64,000 bases of DNA from NCBI GenBank assembly GCA_963762605.1, contig CAVXLJ010000021.1, positions 1 to 64,000 of the forward strand, given 5' to 3'. Source of the DNA: CAVSRC01 sp963762605 (GTDB lineage: Bacteria; Pseudomonadota; Alphaproteobacteria; Rhizobiales; Kaistiaceae). The position numbers were made by a program, and so were the translations under genes. The first letter of the stretch is position 1, and each line of letters begins with the position of its first letter. The notes under the pieces were generated by a model, which did not search any database, was not told the origin of the DNA, and saw only the letters and a list, made by a program, of their open reading frames with translations. Positions 52,048 to 60,041 of this stretch are shown here, piece by piece.

Positions 52048-53427
52048 TCATGCTGGAATCGTCACGATCACGCGTAACCCGCCGAGCGGGCTCTGCGCCA
52101 GCGTGATGTCGCCGCCGTGGTTGCGGGCGATGTCGCGGGCGATCGACAGGCCAAGGCCGGTGCCGCTCTCGTCAATGTTGCGCGCGTCGTCGAGCCGGTA
52201 GAACGGCTTGAACACCGCCTCGCGTTCCTCCACCGGGATGCCCGGTCCGTCGTCGTCGACGGTCACCGCCAGTTGCCCCTCGGCATGGCTGCCGGTCACC
52301 TCGATGCGCCTGCCGTGGCGCGCCGCGTTGCCGACGAGATTGTTGATGCAGCGCTTGAAGGCCTGCGGCCTTACCCGGACCATCGGGTCGCCGGCATAGG
52401 ACACCTCGGTGGCGTGGCCGGCGGTGCGCGCCTGGCGACCGATCTCGTCGAGCATGACGGCAATGTCGGCCAGCACCGTGTCTTCGTCGCTGTCGCCGCG
52501 GGCAAACGCCAGGTAGCCGTCGAGCATGCGGTTCATGTCGTCGACGTCCTTCTTCAGCTCCTCGGCGTCGGGCGATCCCTCGATCAGCGCCAGTTGCAGG
52601 CGGAAGCGGGTGAGCACGGTGCGCAAGTCGTGGCTGACGCCGGCGAGCATGGCGGTGCGCTGGTCGATCTGGCGCTCGACGCGCTCCTTCATGTGGTGGA
52701 AGGCGATCGTCGCCTGGCGCACCTCGCGGGCGCCGCGCGGCGGAAAGCCGGGCACGGGGCGGCCCTTGCCGAAGGCGTCGACCGCCGCCGTCAGGCGCAG
52801 GATCGGACGGATCTGGTTGCGCAGGAAAATGATGGCGATGGCGAGCAGGACCACCGAGGTCGCCACCATCCACCAGATGAAGATGAGCGAATTGGAGACG
52901 TAGGCCTGGGCGCGCGGCGCAAACACGCGCAGCACATTGTGATCGAGCTGGATGCGAATCTCGATCAGGCTCGAGCGACCGACGGTGTCGATCCAGAACG
53001 GCTTGCCGATCTTGCTCGAGATCTCCTGGCTGAGCACCCGGTCGAGCGGCGAGAAGAACGGCTTGGGGCCGGCCGCCGGCAACGGTTCGGCGGGCAGCAC
53101 GGCGATGTTGAGGCCCATGCGCTCGCCGGCGATGCGGGTGATGGTCTTGAAGTCGGGACCTTGAGGATAGCTGTCGAGGATGTCGACGATGGCGGCGATC
53201 TCGCCGACCACGGTGGAGGAGAGCTGGGCGGTGACCAGTTGCCAGTGGCGCTCCATGAAGACGAAGGCGACCAGCGCCTGGAGCAGCACCGTGGGGGCGA
53301 TGATGATGATCAGCGCGCGGGCGAACAGGCCCTTGGGCAGGATGGCGTTGATGCCGCGCGTCAGCCGCCGCCAGCGGGCGCGCAGGCCGCGCACCGCGGG
53401 TGCCGGAGCCTCGGCTGTTGTCGCCAT
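52048..53427 (-). CDS. EnvZ-like sensor histidine kinase
   Basis: A 459-residue kinase with two membrane helices (about 36-58 and 180-202), a 120-residue periplasmic sensor, a HAMP domain and the catalytic core. The phosphorylated histidine is H266 in AGVSHDLRTVLTRFRLQLALI; N box is CINNLVGNAARHG, and the G boxes are VDDDGPGIP and ESGTGLGLSIARDI. It follows its response regulator by 10 bases. The signal is unknown. Confidence 0.93.
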   Translation of the reverse strand: MATTAEAPAPAVRGLRARWRRLTRGINAILPKGLFARALIIIIAPTVLLQALVAFVFMERHWQLVTAQLSSTVVGEIAAIVDILDSYPQGPDFKTITRIAGERMGLNIAVLPAEPLPAAGPKPFFSPLDRVLSQEISSKIGKPFWIDTVGRSSLIEIRIQLDHNVLRVFAPRAQAYVSNSLIFIWWMVATSVVLLAIAIIFLRNQIRPILRLTAAVDAFGKGRPVPGFPPRGAREVRQATIAFHHMKERVERQIDQRTAMLAGVSHDLRTVLTRFRLQLALIEGSPDAEELKKDVDDMNRMLDGYLAFARGDSDEDTVLADIAVMLDEIGRQARTAGHATEVSYAGDPMVRVRPQAFKRCINNLVGNAARHGRRIEVTGSHAEGQLAVTVDDDGPGIPVEEREAVFKPFYRLDDARNIDESGTGLGLSIARDIARNHGGDITLAQSPLGGLRVIVTIPA

Positions 53428-53437
53428 GCGGGCGTGC

Positions 53438-54184
53438 CTATCCGGTGATCGCCAGCCGGTAGCCGATCCCGCGCACGGTCTGCAGATAAAGCGGGTTGGC
53501 CGGGTCGGCTTCGATCTTGCGGCGCAGGCGGTTGATCTGCACGTCGACGGTGCGTTCGCCGGCCGGGCCGCTGGTCACCATCAGCTTGTCGCGGCGCACG
53601 GTCTCGCCCGGCGTGGCGGCGAAGATCGCCAGGATCTGGCGCTCGCGCTCGGTCAGGTGGACCACCTCGCCGCCGCGTTTCAGTTCCAGCTTCTCGCGAT
53701 GGAAGGTGAACGGCCCGAAGCACAGCTGCTCGATCAGCGGCCGGTCGGGCGGCGTGGCGCGCTTGAGGATGGCGTTGATCCGAAGCAGCAGTTCGCGCGG
53801 CTCGAACGGCTTGGCGAGATAATCGTCGGCGCCGCTCTCCAGTCCGGCGATGCGGCTTTCGATCTCCGAGCGCGCGGTCAGCATCAACACGGGAACGTTG
53901 CTGGTCTGGCGCAGGCTCTTGGTGAGCGCCATGCCGTCCTCGCCCGGCATCATCACGTCGACGATGAGAAGATCGAAGGCGAGGCCGGCGAGGTGTCGGC
54001 GCGCCTCGGCGGCGTCCCCGGCATTGGTGACACGAAAACCGCGATCGCCGAGATAGCGCGAAAGCAGGGTGCGGATGCGGCTGTCGTCGTCAATGACCAG
54101 AATGTGCGGCGCGTCGTCGGCGACCGGGGGGGCCGCTGCGGCCGGGACCGCGGCTTTGGCTGCTGCTTGCCTTGTCATTTCCAT
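53438..54184 (-). CDS. OmpR/PetR-like response regulator
   Basis: A 248-residue two-domain regulator. The receiver has the acidic pocket in ILVIDDDSRIRTLLS and phospho-acceptor D76 in LLIVDVMMPGEDG; the winged-helix output domain includes LTERERQILAIFAATPGETVRRDKLM and RTVDVQINRLRRKIEADPANP. In Rhodobacter capsulatus the homologous MarR/response regulator pair is petP-petR, needed for the bc1 operon. The start may be 54184 or the next ATG (54178). It lies 19 bases after the MarR gene. Confidence 0.92.
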   Translation of the reverse strand: MEMTRQAAAKAAVPAAAAPPVADDAPHILVIDDDSRIRTLLSRYLGDRGFRVTNAGDAAEARRHLAGLAFDLLIVDVMMPGEDGMALTKSLRQTSNVPVLMLTARSEIESRIAGLESGADDYLAKPFEPRELLLRINAILKRATPPDRPLIEQLCFGPFTFHREKLELKRGGEVVHLTERERQILAIFAATPGETVRRDKLMVTSGPAGERTVDVQINRLRRKIEADPANPLYLQTVRGIGYRLAITG

Positions 54185-54203
54185 CGGCGCTGCCCTTGAA
54201 GCC

Positions 54204-54746
54204 TCACCGGTCGACCATGCGGGCAACCTTGTCCCGCTCGTCGGGGTTGATCATCAGGCGCAGGAAGCGCTCGGCGCCCTCGCGCTGCGATGGCGTCAAT
54301 TCTTCCAGCGCCGCGGCGATGCGCTTGACCTGCGGATCGTAAAGGCGCGCCGCCAGTCCACGTCCGGCCTCGGTCGGGTAGAGCAGGCGCTGGCGGCGGT
54401 CGACCGGGCCCGGGCGCTGCTCGATGAAGCCGGTATCGACGAGCTGCTTCAAGACGCGGCCGAGGCTCTGCTTGGTGATCTTGAGGATGTCGAGCAGGTC
54501 GGCGACCCGGATGCCGGGATGGCGGTTGACGAAGTGGATGACGCGATGGTGGGCGCGCCCGAAACCGAGGGTGAGGAGCGCGGCATCGGGATCGGAGATG
54601 AAATCGCGATAGGCGAAGTAGAGCAGCTCGATGAAGAGGACTTCGGGCTGATCGGCGAGCGACAGCGGTGCCACGATCGGCGGGCGTGAAGCTCCCTTCG
54701 GCCGTCGGGCCGGAATGTCGTCCGATTTGAAATTTACGTCAGCCAT
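54204..54746 (-). CDS. MarR family transcriptional regulator (PetP-like)
   Basis: A 180-residue MarR protein. After a disordered head, the winged helix lies at about 70-150: LLTLGFGRAHHRVIHFVNRHPGIRVADLLDILKITKQSLGRVLKQLVDTGFIEQRPGPVDRRQRLLYPTEAG. The ATG at 54746 is selected because MADVNFKSDD is the first good start, and the upstream frame has no match. It heads the MarR-regulator-kinase operon, divergent from ilvE. The pair with the next gene resembles petP-petR. Confidence 0.88.
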   Translation of the reverse strand: MADVNFKSDDIPARRPKGASRPPIVAPLSLADQPEVLFIELLYFAYRDFISDPDAALLTLGFGRAHHRVIHFVNRHPGIRVADLLDILKITKQSLGRVLKQLVDTGFIEQRPGPVDRRQRLLYPTEAGRGLAARLYDPQVKRIAAALEELTPSQREGAERFLRLMINPDERDKVARMVDR

Positions 54747-54955
54747 GTTGACATATTTTTCGCCGATTGGTACGCAATACAAGTCGCAGTCAACGACGCG
54801 ACAGCGTTCGCCGTTCCGGCAACCTGCCGTCAAGCCGTTCCGCGGCACCATATCGGCGATTCCGACGTGACGCAAAGAACGTCAGCCGCCCTCGCCGACT
54901 GTCCGGTCGAACAAAGTGAGGCGTCCGTGAAGACGCCACGCGGGAGGAAGACATC

Positions 54956-55855
54956 ATGGCTGCTCAGCCCTTCGACGAGCGCGACGGCGTCATCTGGATG
55001 GATGGCAAATATGTGAAGTGGGCCGACGCCAAGGTCCATGTTTTGACCCACGCGCTGCATTACGGCAGCGCCGTGTTCGAGGGCGAGCGCGCCTATGGCG
55101 GAGAGATCTTCGAACTGACCGCGCACACCCAGCGCCTGCACGATTCGGCGAAGATCATCGGTTTCGAGATCCCCTATTCGGTCGAGACGATCAACCAGGC
55201 GTGCAAGGAGCTGCTTGTGCGCGAGGGCCTGACCGACGCCTATGTCCGTCCGATCGCCTATCGCGGCAGCGAGCAGATGGGCGTGGCGGCACAAGGGACC
55301 AAGATCCATGTCTCCATCGCGGTGTGGGAGTGGCCGTCCTATTTCAAGCCGGAGGAGCGTCTCAAAGGCATCCGCCTCGACATGGCGCGCTATCGCCGGC
55401 CCGATCCGGCGACCGAGCCGTCAAAGGCGAAGGCGGCCGGCCTTTACATGATCTGCACCATCTCCAAGCACGAGGCGGAGCGGAAGGGTTACGCCGACGC
55501 GCTGATGCTCGACTGGCGCGGCCAGGTCGCCGAGGCGACCGGCGCCAATGTCTTCTTCGTCAAGGACGGCGTCATCCACACGCCGACGCCCGACTGCTTC
55601 CTCGACGGCATCACCCGCAAGTCGGTCATCAAGTTGGCGAAGAAGCGTGGCATCGAGGTGATCGAACGCGCCATTCAGCCCGGCGAGATGGAAGGCTTCG
55701 AGCAGTGCTTCCTGACCGGCACTGCGGCAGAGGTGACGCCGGTGTCGGAGATCGGCCCCTACACATTCACCGTCGGCGAAATCGCCCGGACGCTGATGGA
55801 AGACTATGACGCGCTGGTTCAGCCGAAGCAGCGTGCCATCGCCGCCAACGGCTGA
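54956..55855 (+). CDS. ilvE: Branched-chain amino acid aminotransferase
   Basis: A 299-residue fold-type IV PLP enzyme for the last step of leucine, isoleucine and valine synthesis. The catalytic lysine lies in SKAKAAGLYMICTISKHEA; ALHYGSAVFEGERAY, GQVAEATGANVFFVKDG, DGITRKSVIKLAKKRGIEV and FLTGTAAEVTPVSEIG are the family blocks. GGGAGGAAG precedes the ATG. It is divergent from the MarR gene; the 209 bases between hold both promoters. Confidence 0.95.
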   Translation: MAAQPFDERDGVIWMDGKYVKWADAKVHVLTHALHYGSAVFEGERAYGGEIFELTAHTQRLHDSAKIIGFEIPYSVETINQACKELLVREGLTDAYVRPIAYRGSEQMGVAAQGTKIHVSIAVWEWPSYFKPEERLKGIRLDMARYRRPDPATEPSKAKAAGLYMICTISKHEAERKGYADALMLDWRGQVAEATGANVFFVKDGVIHTPTPDCFLDGITRKSVIKLAKKRGIEVIERAIQPGEMEGFEQCFLTGTAAEVTPVSEIGPYTFTVGEIARTLMEDYDALVQPKQRAIAANG

Positions 55856-55947
55856 GGTCGGTCTCAACGGGCACCGCGCAATAGGTGTCTCCGCTCTTCC
55901 GCAAGGGAGCGCGGAGGCACATGCGATTGACTGCACCCCCAACAAAA

Positions 55948-55971
55948 AAGCCGCCGGTCGCCCGGCGGCTT
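55948..55971 (-). terminator. Rho-independent terminator of the cold-shock gene
   Basis: AAGCCGCCGG and CCGGCGGCTT pair over 10 bp around TCGC. On the minus strand the stem is followed by a run of T (AAAAAA on the plus strand at 55944-55949), so it ends the cold-shock gene transcript, and may also slow transcripts from ilvE. Confidence 0.88.
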
Positions 55972-56015
55972 ATCGGAGTTTCCGTGCGGCGCCTGCGGGT
56001 CGCCGGCGGAATCGC

Positions 56016-56231
56016 CTAGCCTGCAATCTGTAGATCGACTGCCTTTGGCCCTTTGCCTCTTTCGTCCGGCTCGGTGTCGAAGGACACCTTCATACCGTCG
56101 GTCAGCGGACCGATGCCGGAGCGCTCCACTGCAGTGACGTGAACGAACACGTCCTTGCCGCCGCCGTCCGGCGTGATGAAGCCGTACCCCTTAGAGGCGT
56201 TGAAGAATTTGACGGTGCCATTCTGGCGCAT
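56016..56231 (-). CDS. Cold-shock domain protein (CspA family)
   Basis: A 71-residue cold-shock protein and RNA chaperone. RNP1 is KGYGFI and RNP2 is DVFVHV; NGTVKFFNASKGYGFITPDGGG is the normal opening. A putative promoter about 100 bases upstream and the T-run terminator downstream define a monocistronic unit with a leader of roughly 85 bases, a length used for cold-dependent control. Confidence 0.95.
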   Translation of the reverse strand: MRQNGTVKFFNASKGYGFITPDGGGKDVFVHVTAVERSGIGPLTDGMKVSFDTEPDERGKGPKAVDLQIAG

Positions 56232-56323
56232 CGCATGACCTTTTCAGTTCAGTCTCCCGGATGCGGACGCCACACGGTCCGGCGAGGGTCTCCCCTGCCG
56301 AGCCGAGCGTCGCCCACGCACAA

Positions 56324-56352
56324 ACTATGATCCACTGAGGGGAAGAAAACAA
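56324..56352 (-). promoter_or_regulatory. Putative sigma-70 promoter of the cold-shock gene
   Basis: Read on the minus strand, TTGTTT, 17 bases and CATAGT give a -35/-10 pair with four to five matches to each consensus. It would place the start of transcription about 85 bases before the ATG. Confidence 0.4.
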
Positions 56353-56489
56353 CGTCCGGCGGCGCCGCAGCCCCGGCAGATTGACGCAAGTGACTGAACG
56401 AACGGGATGTTTGGCCGGCGATCGGGCCCCGGCAGACGTTTGGCGGCGATGCCGCCCACCTCCGCCGGGGCGTGTTCGAGCGGTTTCGG

Positions 56490-57770
56490 CTACGATTTGC
56501 CGCCCTTCAGCTTGCTCATCTGAAGAAACTGCAGCACGGCCTTCTCGAAATAGGGCTCGGTGATGCCGCGCCTCACCTTGCTCATGAAGTACTTCTCGAA
56601 TGCGATCTTGGCGAGGTGGACCCACTTGCCCTGGGACGCCCAGTTGATGTTGCGCGGTGCGTTCTGCGGCTGGGCGATGAAGGCCACGCCGGTATCGCCG
56701 AAATCGGCCAGGCAGATGGCGTTCCAGCTACCCTCGTGCGAGGGCTCCTTGCCGGCGATGGCCTCGCTGATGTTGAGCGCGGTCGCCGTCACCATGCTTT
56801 CGATCATGTAGCCGGTCTTGGGCACGCCCACCGGCACCGGCGTCGGCTCGTAGGGCGGGATGGCGATGCACACGCCGACGCCATAGACGTTGGGATATTT
56901 CGGGTTGCGCTGGTGCTTGTCGACGATGACGAAGCCACGCGGATTGACCAGCCCTTCGATGCCGCGCAGCGCCGGGATGCCGCGGAAGGCCGGCAGCATC
57001 ATGGAGTGCTTGTAGGGCAGTTCGTGGCGCTTCTTCTCGCTGCCGTCCTCGTTGAGTTCGAGCACATGGGCCTTGCCGTCGGCGAACTTCTCGATCTTGG
57101 CGTTGGTGATCCACTTGATGGTGCGGTCGCGCAGCGCACTTTCCATCAGGCCCTTGGTGTCGCCGACGCCGCCCAGCCCGAGATGGCCGATATAGGGCTC
57201 GGAGGTGACGAAGGTCATCGGCACCTTGTCGCGGATCTTCCGCTGGCGGAGGTCGGTGTCCATGATCATCGCGAATTCGTAGGCCGGGCCGAAACAGGAG
57301 GCGCCCTGCACGGCGCCGACGACGATCGGGCCGGGGTCGGCGCAGAACTTGTCCCAGGCCCCCGAGCCGCTGACGGCGTGGTCCACATCGCAGATCGAGG
57401 TGGTGTTCTTCTCCGGCCCGAATCCCTCGATCTCGTCGAAGGCGAGCTCGGGACCGGTGGCGATGACCAGATAGTCGTAGGAGATCTGTTCGCCGTTCGA
57501 CAGCTCGATGCGGTTCTCCGCTGGCACCAGCTTCTCGGCCGCAGCGTGGACGAAGTCGATCTTGTGGCGCGCCAGCACCTTGGCGAGATCGATCGTGATC
57601 TGATCTTTCGTCCGCCACTTCACCGCCACCCAGGGGTTGGACGGAGTGAACTGGAAGAAGGGCGACTTGGAAACGACCGTTACCTTGTGAGCCCGGACGA
57701 GGTCGGCGCGCAGTTCATAGGCGGCTGAAATGCCGCCGATGCCGCCGCCAAGAACGACGATATGCGACAT
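56490..57770 (-). CDS. sqr: Sulfide:quinone oxidoreductase
   Basis: A 426-residue flavoprotein of the membrane-facing SQR family, oxidising sulfide to polysulfide or sulfane sulfur and reducing ubiquinone. The FAD loop is VVLGGGIGGISAAYEL. The three catalytic cysteines have the spacing of the Acidithiobacillus enzyme: C127, C159 in QGASCFGPAYEF, and C353. The quinone-side PPYEPTPVPVGVPKTGYMIESM is characteristic. A C-terminal amphipathic helix (FEKAVLQFLQMSKLKGGK) fits membrane binding. Electrons would reach the bc1 complex coded in this window. AT-rich sequence upstream may hold its promoter and a regulator site. Confidence 0.92.
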   Translation of the reverse strand: MSHIVVLGGGIGGISAAYELRADLVRAHKVTVVSKSPFFQFTPSNPWVAVKWRTKDQITIDLAKVLARHKIDFVHAAAEKLVPAENRIELSNGEQISYDYLVIATGPELAFDEIEGFGPEKNTTSICDVDHAVSGSGAWDKFCADPGPIVVGAVQGASCFGPAYEFAMIMDTDLRQRKIRDKVPMTFVTSEPYIGHLGLGGVGDTKGLMESALRDRTIKWITNAKIEKFADGKAHVLELNEDGSEKKRHELPYKHSMMLPAFRGIPALRGIEGLVNPRGFVIVDKHQRNPKYPNVYGVGVCIAIPPYEPTPVPVGVPKTGYMIESMVTATALNISEAIAGKEPSHEGSWNAICLADFGDTGVAFIAQPQNAPRNINWASQGKWVHLAKIAFEKYFMSKVRRGITEPYFEKAVLQFLQMSKLKGGKS

Positions 57771-58201
57771 GGTTGTGGAATCTCCCTGGTTTCCTGTCCC
57801 TCATACATACAATCTTTTGCATGTTTTAAAAGACCCGGTGCCGCACCGGAGAGAAACCCCAGGGTTTTCGCCGGCGAAGCCGCTGCGAAGCCGTTGACCC
57901 AGGGCAGGTTACGCCAGTCCCTGGGCGCATGGTCTGGTGTATGCGGGGTCAATCCGGGCTGCAATGACATGGGTCAGGGCCGGGCCGCGGCAAAAGCGGC
58001 GGTTGTGGATGTGCGTGCCCGTATCCGATGGCTTTACCACGCCGTCCTCTGCCTCTTGCCTTGCCACATTCGTGGCGTAATCATCCGCGCAGAGGGGGGC
58101 CGGATGCCCGGCGGAAGCCGGGTGCGGTCGGCCGGCCCAGTTTTCGATTCCTTGGCTGGTCTCTCGCCGGCGCCGACCGGCAACAGAAGAGGGAAACGAG
58201 G
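57771..58201. other. Divergent gap between sqr and the SH3 gene
   Basis: This 431-base region has no supported gene. Bases 57805-57832 form an AT-rich island (ATACATACAATCTTTTGCATG and TTTTAAAAG) just upstream of sqr, with an imperfect ACAT/ATGT dyad, a likely promoter-operator. The rest is GC-rich; the SH3 gene's ribosome site GAGGGAAACGAGG is at its right end. Confidence 0.5.
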
Positions 58202-58594
58202 ATGAAGCTTCGCTCGCTTGCAAGCGCCGCGCTCGGCCTGGGGCTGGTCATGGCCGTGCCCGCGGTAGCAGAGGCCTATACGAACTACACCACGGACTCG
58301 GTCAACTTCCGCGCCGGGCCGGGGGTCGGGTATGGCAGCTACGGCGCCCTGCCGGCAGGGACCGCGGTCGACGTTCACTATTGCCAGCCCGGCTGGTGCC
58401 GGGCGACGAGCTATCTGGGCACGGGCTGGGTGTCGTCGTCCTATCTTACCGGTGCACGGGTCGTCTATCCGCACCGGTACTATCCGCGCTACCGCCCGTA
58501 CCCGTATTATCGCCCGTACCCGTACTATCGCCCGTACCCCTACTATCACCGCTATCCGCGCTCGGGCTTCAGCTTCTATTTCGGTTGGCCGTAA
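58202..58594 (+). CDS. Exported SH3-domain protein with YRPYPY repeats
   Basis: A 130-residue secreted protein. Signal peptide 1-24 (SAALGLGLVMAVPAVAEA), a bacterial SH3 domain at about 28-80 (TTDSVNFRAGPGVGYGSYGAL, QPGWCRATSYLGTGWVSSSYL), and a tail in which the block YRPYPYY occurs three times before HRYPRSGFSFYFGW. Two cysteines (C62 and C66 approximately) may bond. Such proteins bind cell wall; the Tyr/Pro tail is typical of Hyphomicrobiales versions. Confidence 0.88.
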   Translation: MKLRSLASAALGLGLVMAVPAVAEAYTNYTTDSVNFRAGPGVGYGSYGALPAGTAVDVHYCQPGWCRATSYLGTGWVSSSYLTGARVVYPHRYYPRYRPYPYYRPYPYYRPYPYYHRYPRSGFSFYFGWP

Positions 58595-58656
58595 GCGAAG
58601 GCGGAACGCGGGCACGCAGGGTGCCCGCATCGAAGTCGGCGTTCGCTGAGCACAAG

Positions 58657-58690
58657 GGGAGCTGCTTGTCAGGCGGCTCCCTTTTCGTTT
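58657..58690 (+). terminator. Rho-independent terminator after the SH3 gene
   Basis: GGGAGC and GGCTCCC form the stem (58657-58681) with an internal TGC/GCG pairing, followed by TTTTCGTTT. It lies about 60 bases after the stop and before the convergent FecR gene. Confidence 0.75.
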
Positions 58691-58769
58691 GGTGTGACCG
58701 CGTGCGGCGAGGGCATGCGCATCGATCGATCCGGCGCGTCGCTGATGGCGGCGACGCGGCGAAAGCGAC

Positions 58770-59561
58770 TCACTTGAAGAGCTTCGGCAGCTTCAGCGTC
58801 GGGAACTTCAGCTTCGGTGTGAGCGCCTTCAGCGTCCGCGTAGCCGTCGTCGCGGTGTCGCCGAGATAGCGCGCGACAATTTTTGTTTCGCCGCGCAGCG
58901 CCGGCACCAGCAGGCGCTGATCGTCGATGAAGGGAAGTGCCACCTTCATCGGGATGCCGCCGAAGAGGGCTCCGTCCCACTTGTCGTGCAGCGAGAAGAT
59001 GCCGTCGACACTCATGGTCAGGAAGCGTCCGATGATGTTGTGCAGGCGACAGGCGCCGGCCAGCGGACACACCTCGACGGCGCCGTTGATCATGGCGACG
59101 GCAAGCTCGCCGGTGTCGCCGACATAGAGGTCGAAGGCGGTGCCGCGCACGCCGATGGTGGCCGTCGGCGTCTTGATCTCGTAGGCATCGTGGTTGGCCT
59201 TGCCGGTGATGAAGCGGAACGAGCCGCGGGCCAGGTCGAGCACCACCTTCGATCCGGAACCCTTTGGATTATATACGAAATTGTCGAGGACCACGGTCGA
59301 GCCGGGGCCGATGGCGAGCTTGGTCCGGTCACGAAATTCGAACTGGCCGATGCCGGTGGAATCGGTGGTCACGGTCTGGTTGGCGAAGATGTCGTCGCCG
59401 GTCTTCAGGATGATCGATCGACTGTCGAGCGTACCGGTCACCGACGTCGTGATCGCCGCCGCGCGTCCGATGTCGGTCGCGGCGCGCGCACCGTCGGGCA
59501 GCGACGCGACGAGCGCGAGAGCGAGCGCGCAGACGACGCTGGTCGATGGTGAGAACGGCAT
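58770..59561 (-). CDS. Exported FecR-domain protein
   Basis: A 263-residue protein with signal peptide (SVVCALALALVASLPDGARA) and a FecR domain: LKTGDDIFANQTVTTDSTGIGQFEFRDRTKLAIGPGSTVVLDNFVYNP, then ITGKANHDAYEIKTPTATIGVRGTAFDLYVGD. True FecR regulates sigma factors and is membrane-bound; here no sigma factor or TonB receptor is near and no membrane helix other than the signal is seen, so it belongs to the stand-alone secreted type of unknown role. The ATG at 59561 is chosen from the signal peptide. Confidence 0.85.
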   Translation of the reverse strand: MPFSPSTSVVCALALALVASLPDGARAATDIGRAAAITTSVTGTLDSRSIILKTGDDIFANQTVTTDSTGIGQFEFRDRTKLAIGPGSTVVLDNFVYNPKGSGSKVVLDLARGSFRFITGKANHDAYEIKTPTATIGVRGTAFDLYVGDTGELAVAMINGAVEVCPLAGACRLHNIIGRFLTMSVDGIFSLHDKWDGALFGGIPMKVALPFIDDQRLLVPALRGETKIVARYLGDTATTATRTLKALTPKLKFPTLKLPKLFK

Positions 59562-59682
59562 CGGACAAACAAGCCTCTTGACGAAGTAACGCGATCGAAG
59601 TCGGCCATGATGCACTCGATCGCGATGCCATGCATGCGCAAACGACCTTCGCACAAATTTCGCCGACTTCACAATTAGCGCG

Positions 59683-59711
59683 TTGTTAACTCGGAACTTG
59701 CACTACTATGT
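59683..59711 (+). promoter_or_regulatory. Putative promoter of the Lys/Ala peptide gene
   Basis: TTGTTA, 17 bases and CTATGT resemble a sigma-70 promoter. It is 45 bases before the TTG start of the small gene in an AT-richer spot. Confidence 0.35.
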
Positions 59712-59755
59712 ACGTGTGAGTCGATTCGCAACTCGTCACCGAGAGGAGAAGACCA

Positions 59756-59848
59756 TTGGCTAAGAAAGCTGTGAAGAAGGCGGTGAAGAAGCCTGCGAAG
59801 AAGGCTGCGAAGAAAAAAGCCGCCAAGAAGGTTGCGAAGAAGAAGTAG
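59756..59848 (+). CDS. 30-residue Lys/Ala histone H1-like peptide
   Basis: A tiny gene encoding AKKAVKKAVKKPAKKAAKKK plus AAKKVAKKK after the initiator, a lysine/alanine repeat like the tails of histone H1 or bacterial AlgP/HU-fusion tails. Support: an excellent GAGAGGAGAAG ribosome site, a promoter-like sequence upstream, and a perfect palindrome and a terminator downstream. The start codon is TTG. Such basic peptides bind DNA or RNA. Free-standing small histone-like peptides of this size are reported in alphaproteobacteria. Confidence 0.7.
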   Translation: MAKKAVKKAVKKPAKKAAKKKAAKKVAKKK

Positions 59849-59853
59849 TGCAT

Positions 59854-59875
59854 GTCACCGGGCTAGCCCGGTGAC
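59854..59875. promoter_or_regulatory. Perfect 22-bp palindrome after the small peptide gene
   Basis: GTCACCGGGCT is followed directly by its own complement AGCCCGGTGAC. It begins 6 bases after the stop codon. With no T-run it might protect the 3' end of the mRNA, or be a protein site. Confidence 0.6.
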
Positions 59876-59944
59876 CAACATGAGCATCCCGCTCGCCGTC
59901 GCGGTCAGACTGACGGACCGCGCGGCGGCGGGGATCAGTAAAAA

Positions 59945-59971
59945 GGGGCATCCATGCGGTGCCCCGTTTTT
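59945..59971. terminator. Bidirectional terminator
   Basis: GGGGCA and TGCCCC form the stem with T-run GTTTTTATTT on the plus side and AAAAA on the other, so it can end transcripts of the Lys/Ala peptide gene and of the flavoprotein gene coming from the right. Confidence 0.85.
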
Positions 59972-60041
59972 ATTTCTCCCCTCGCACATCGCAGCGAACG
60001 ACGCACGTCACGCATTCACGCGTGGCGATGACGACGCGCAT

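Noticed and set aside
58770..59672. A longer FecR product starting with GTG at 59672
   Set aside because: The extra 37 residues are basic and would bury the signal peptide; the ATG at 59561 gives a normal export signal.
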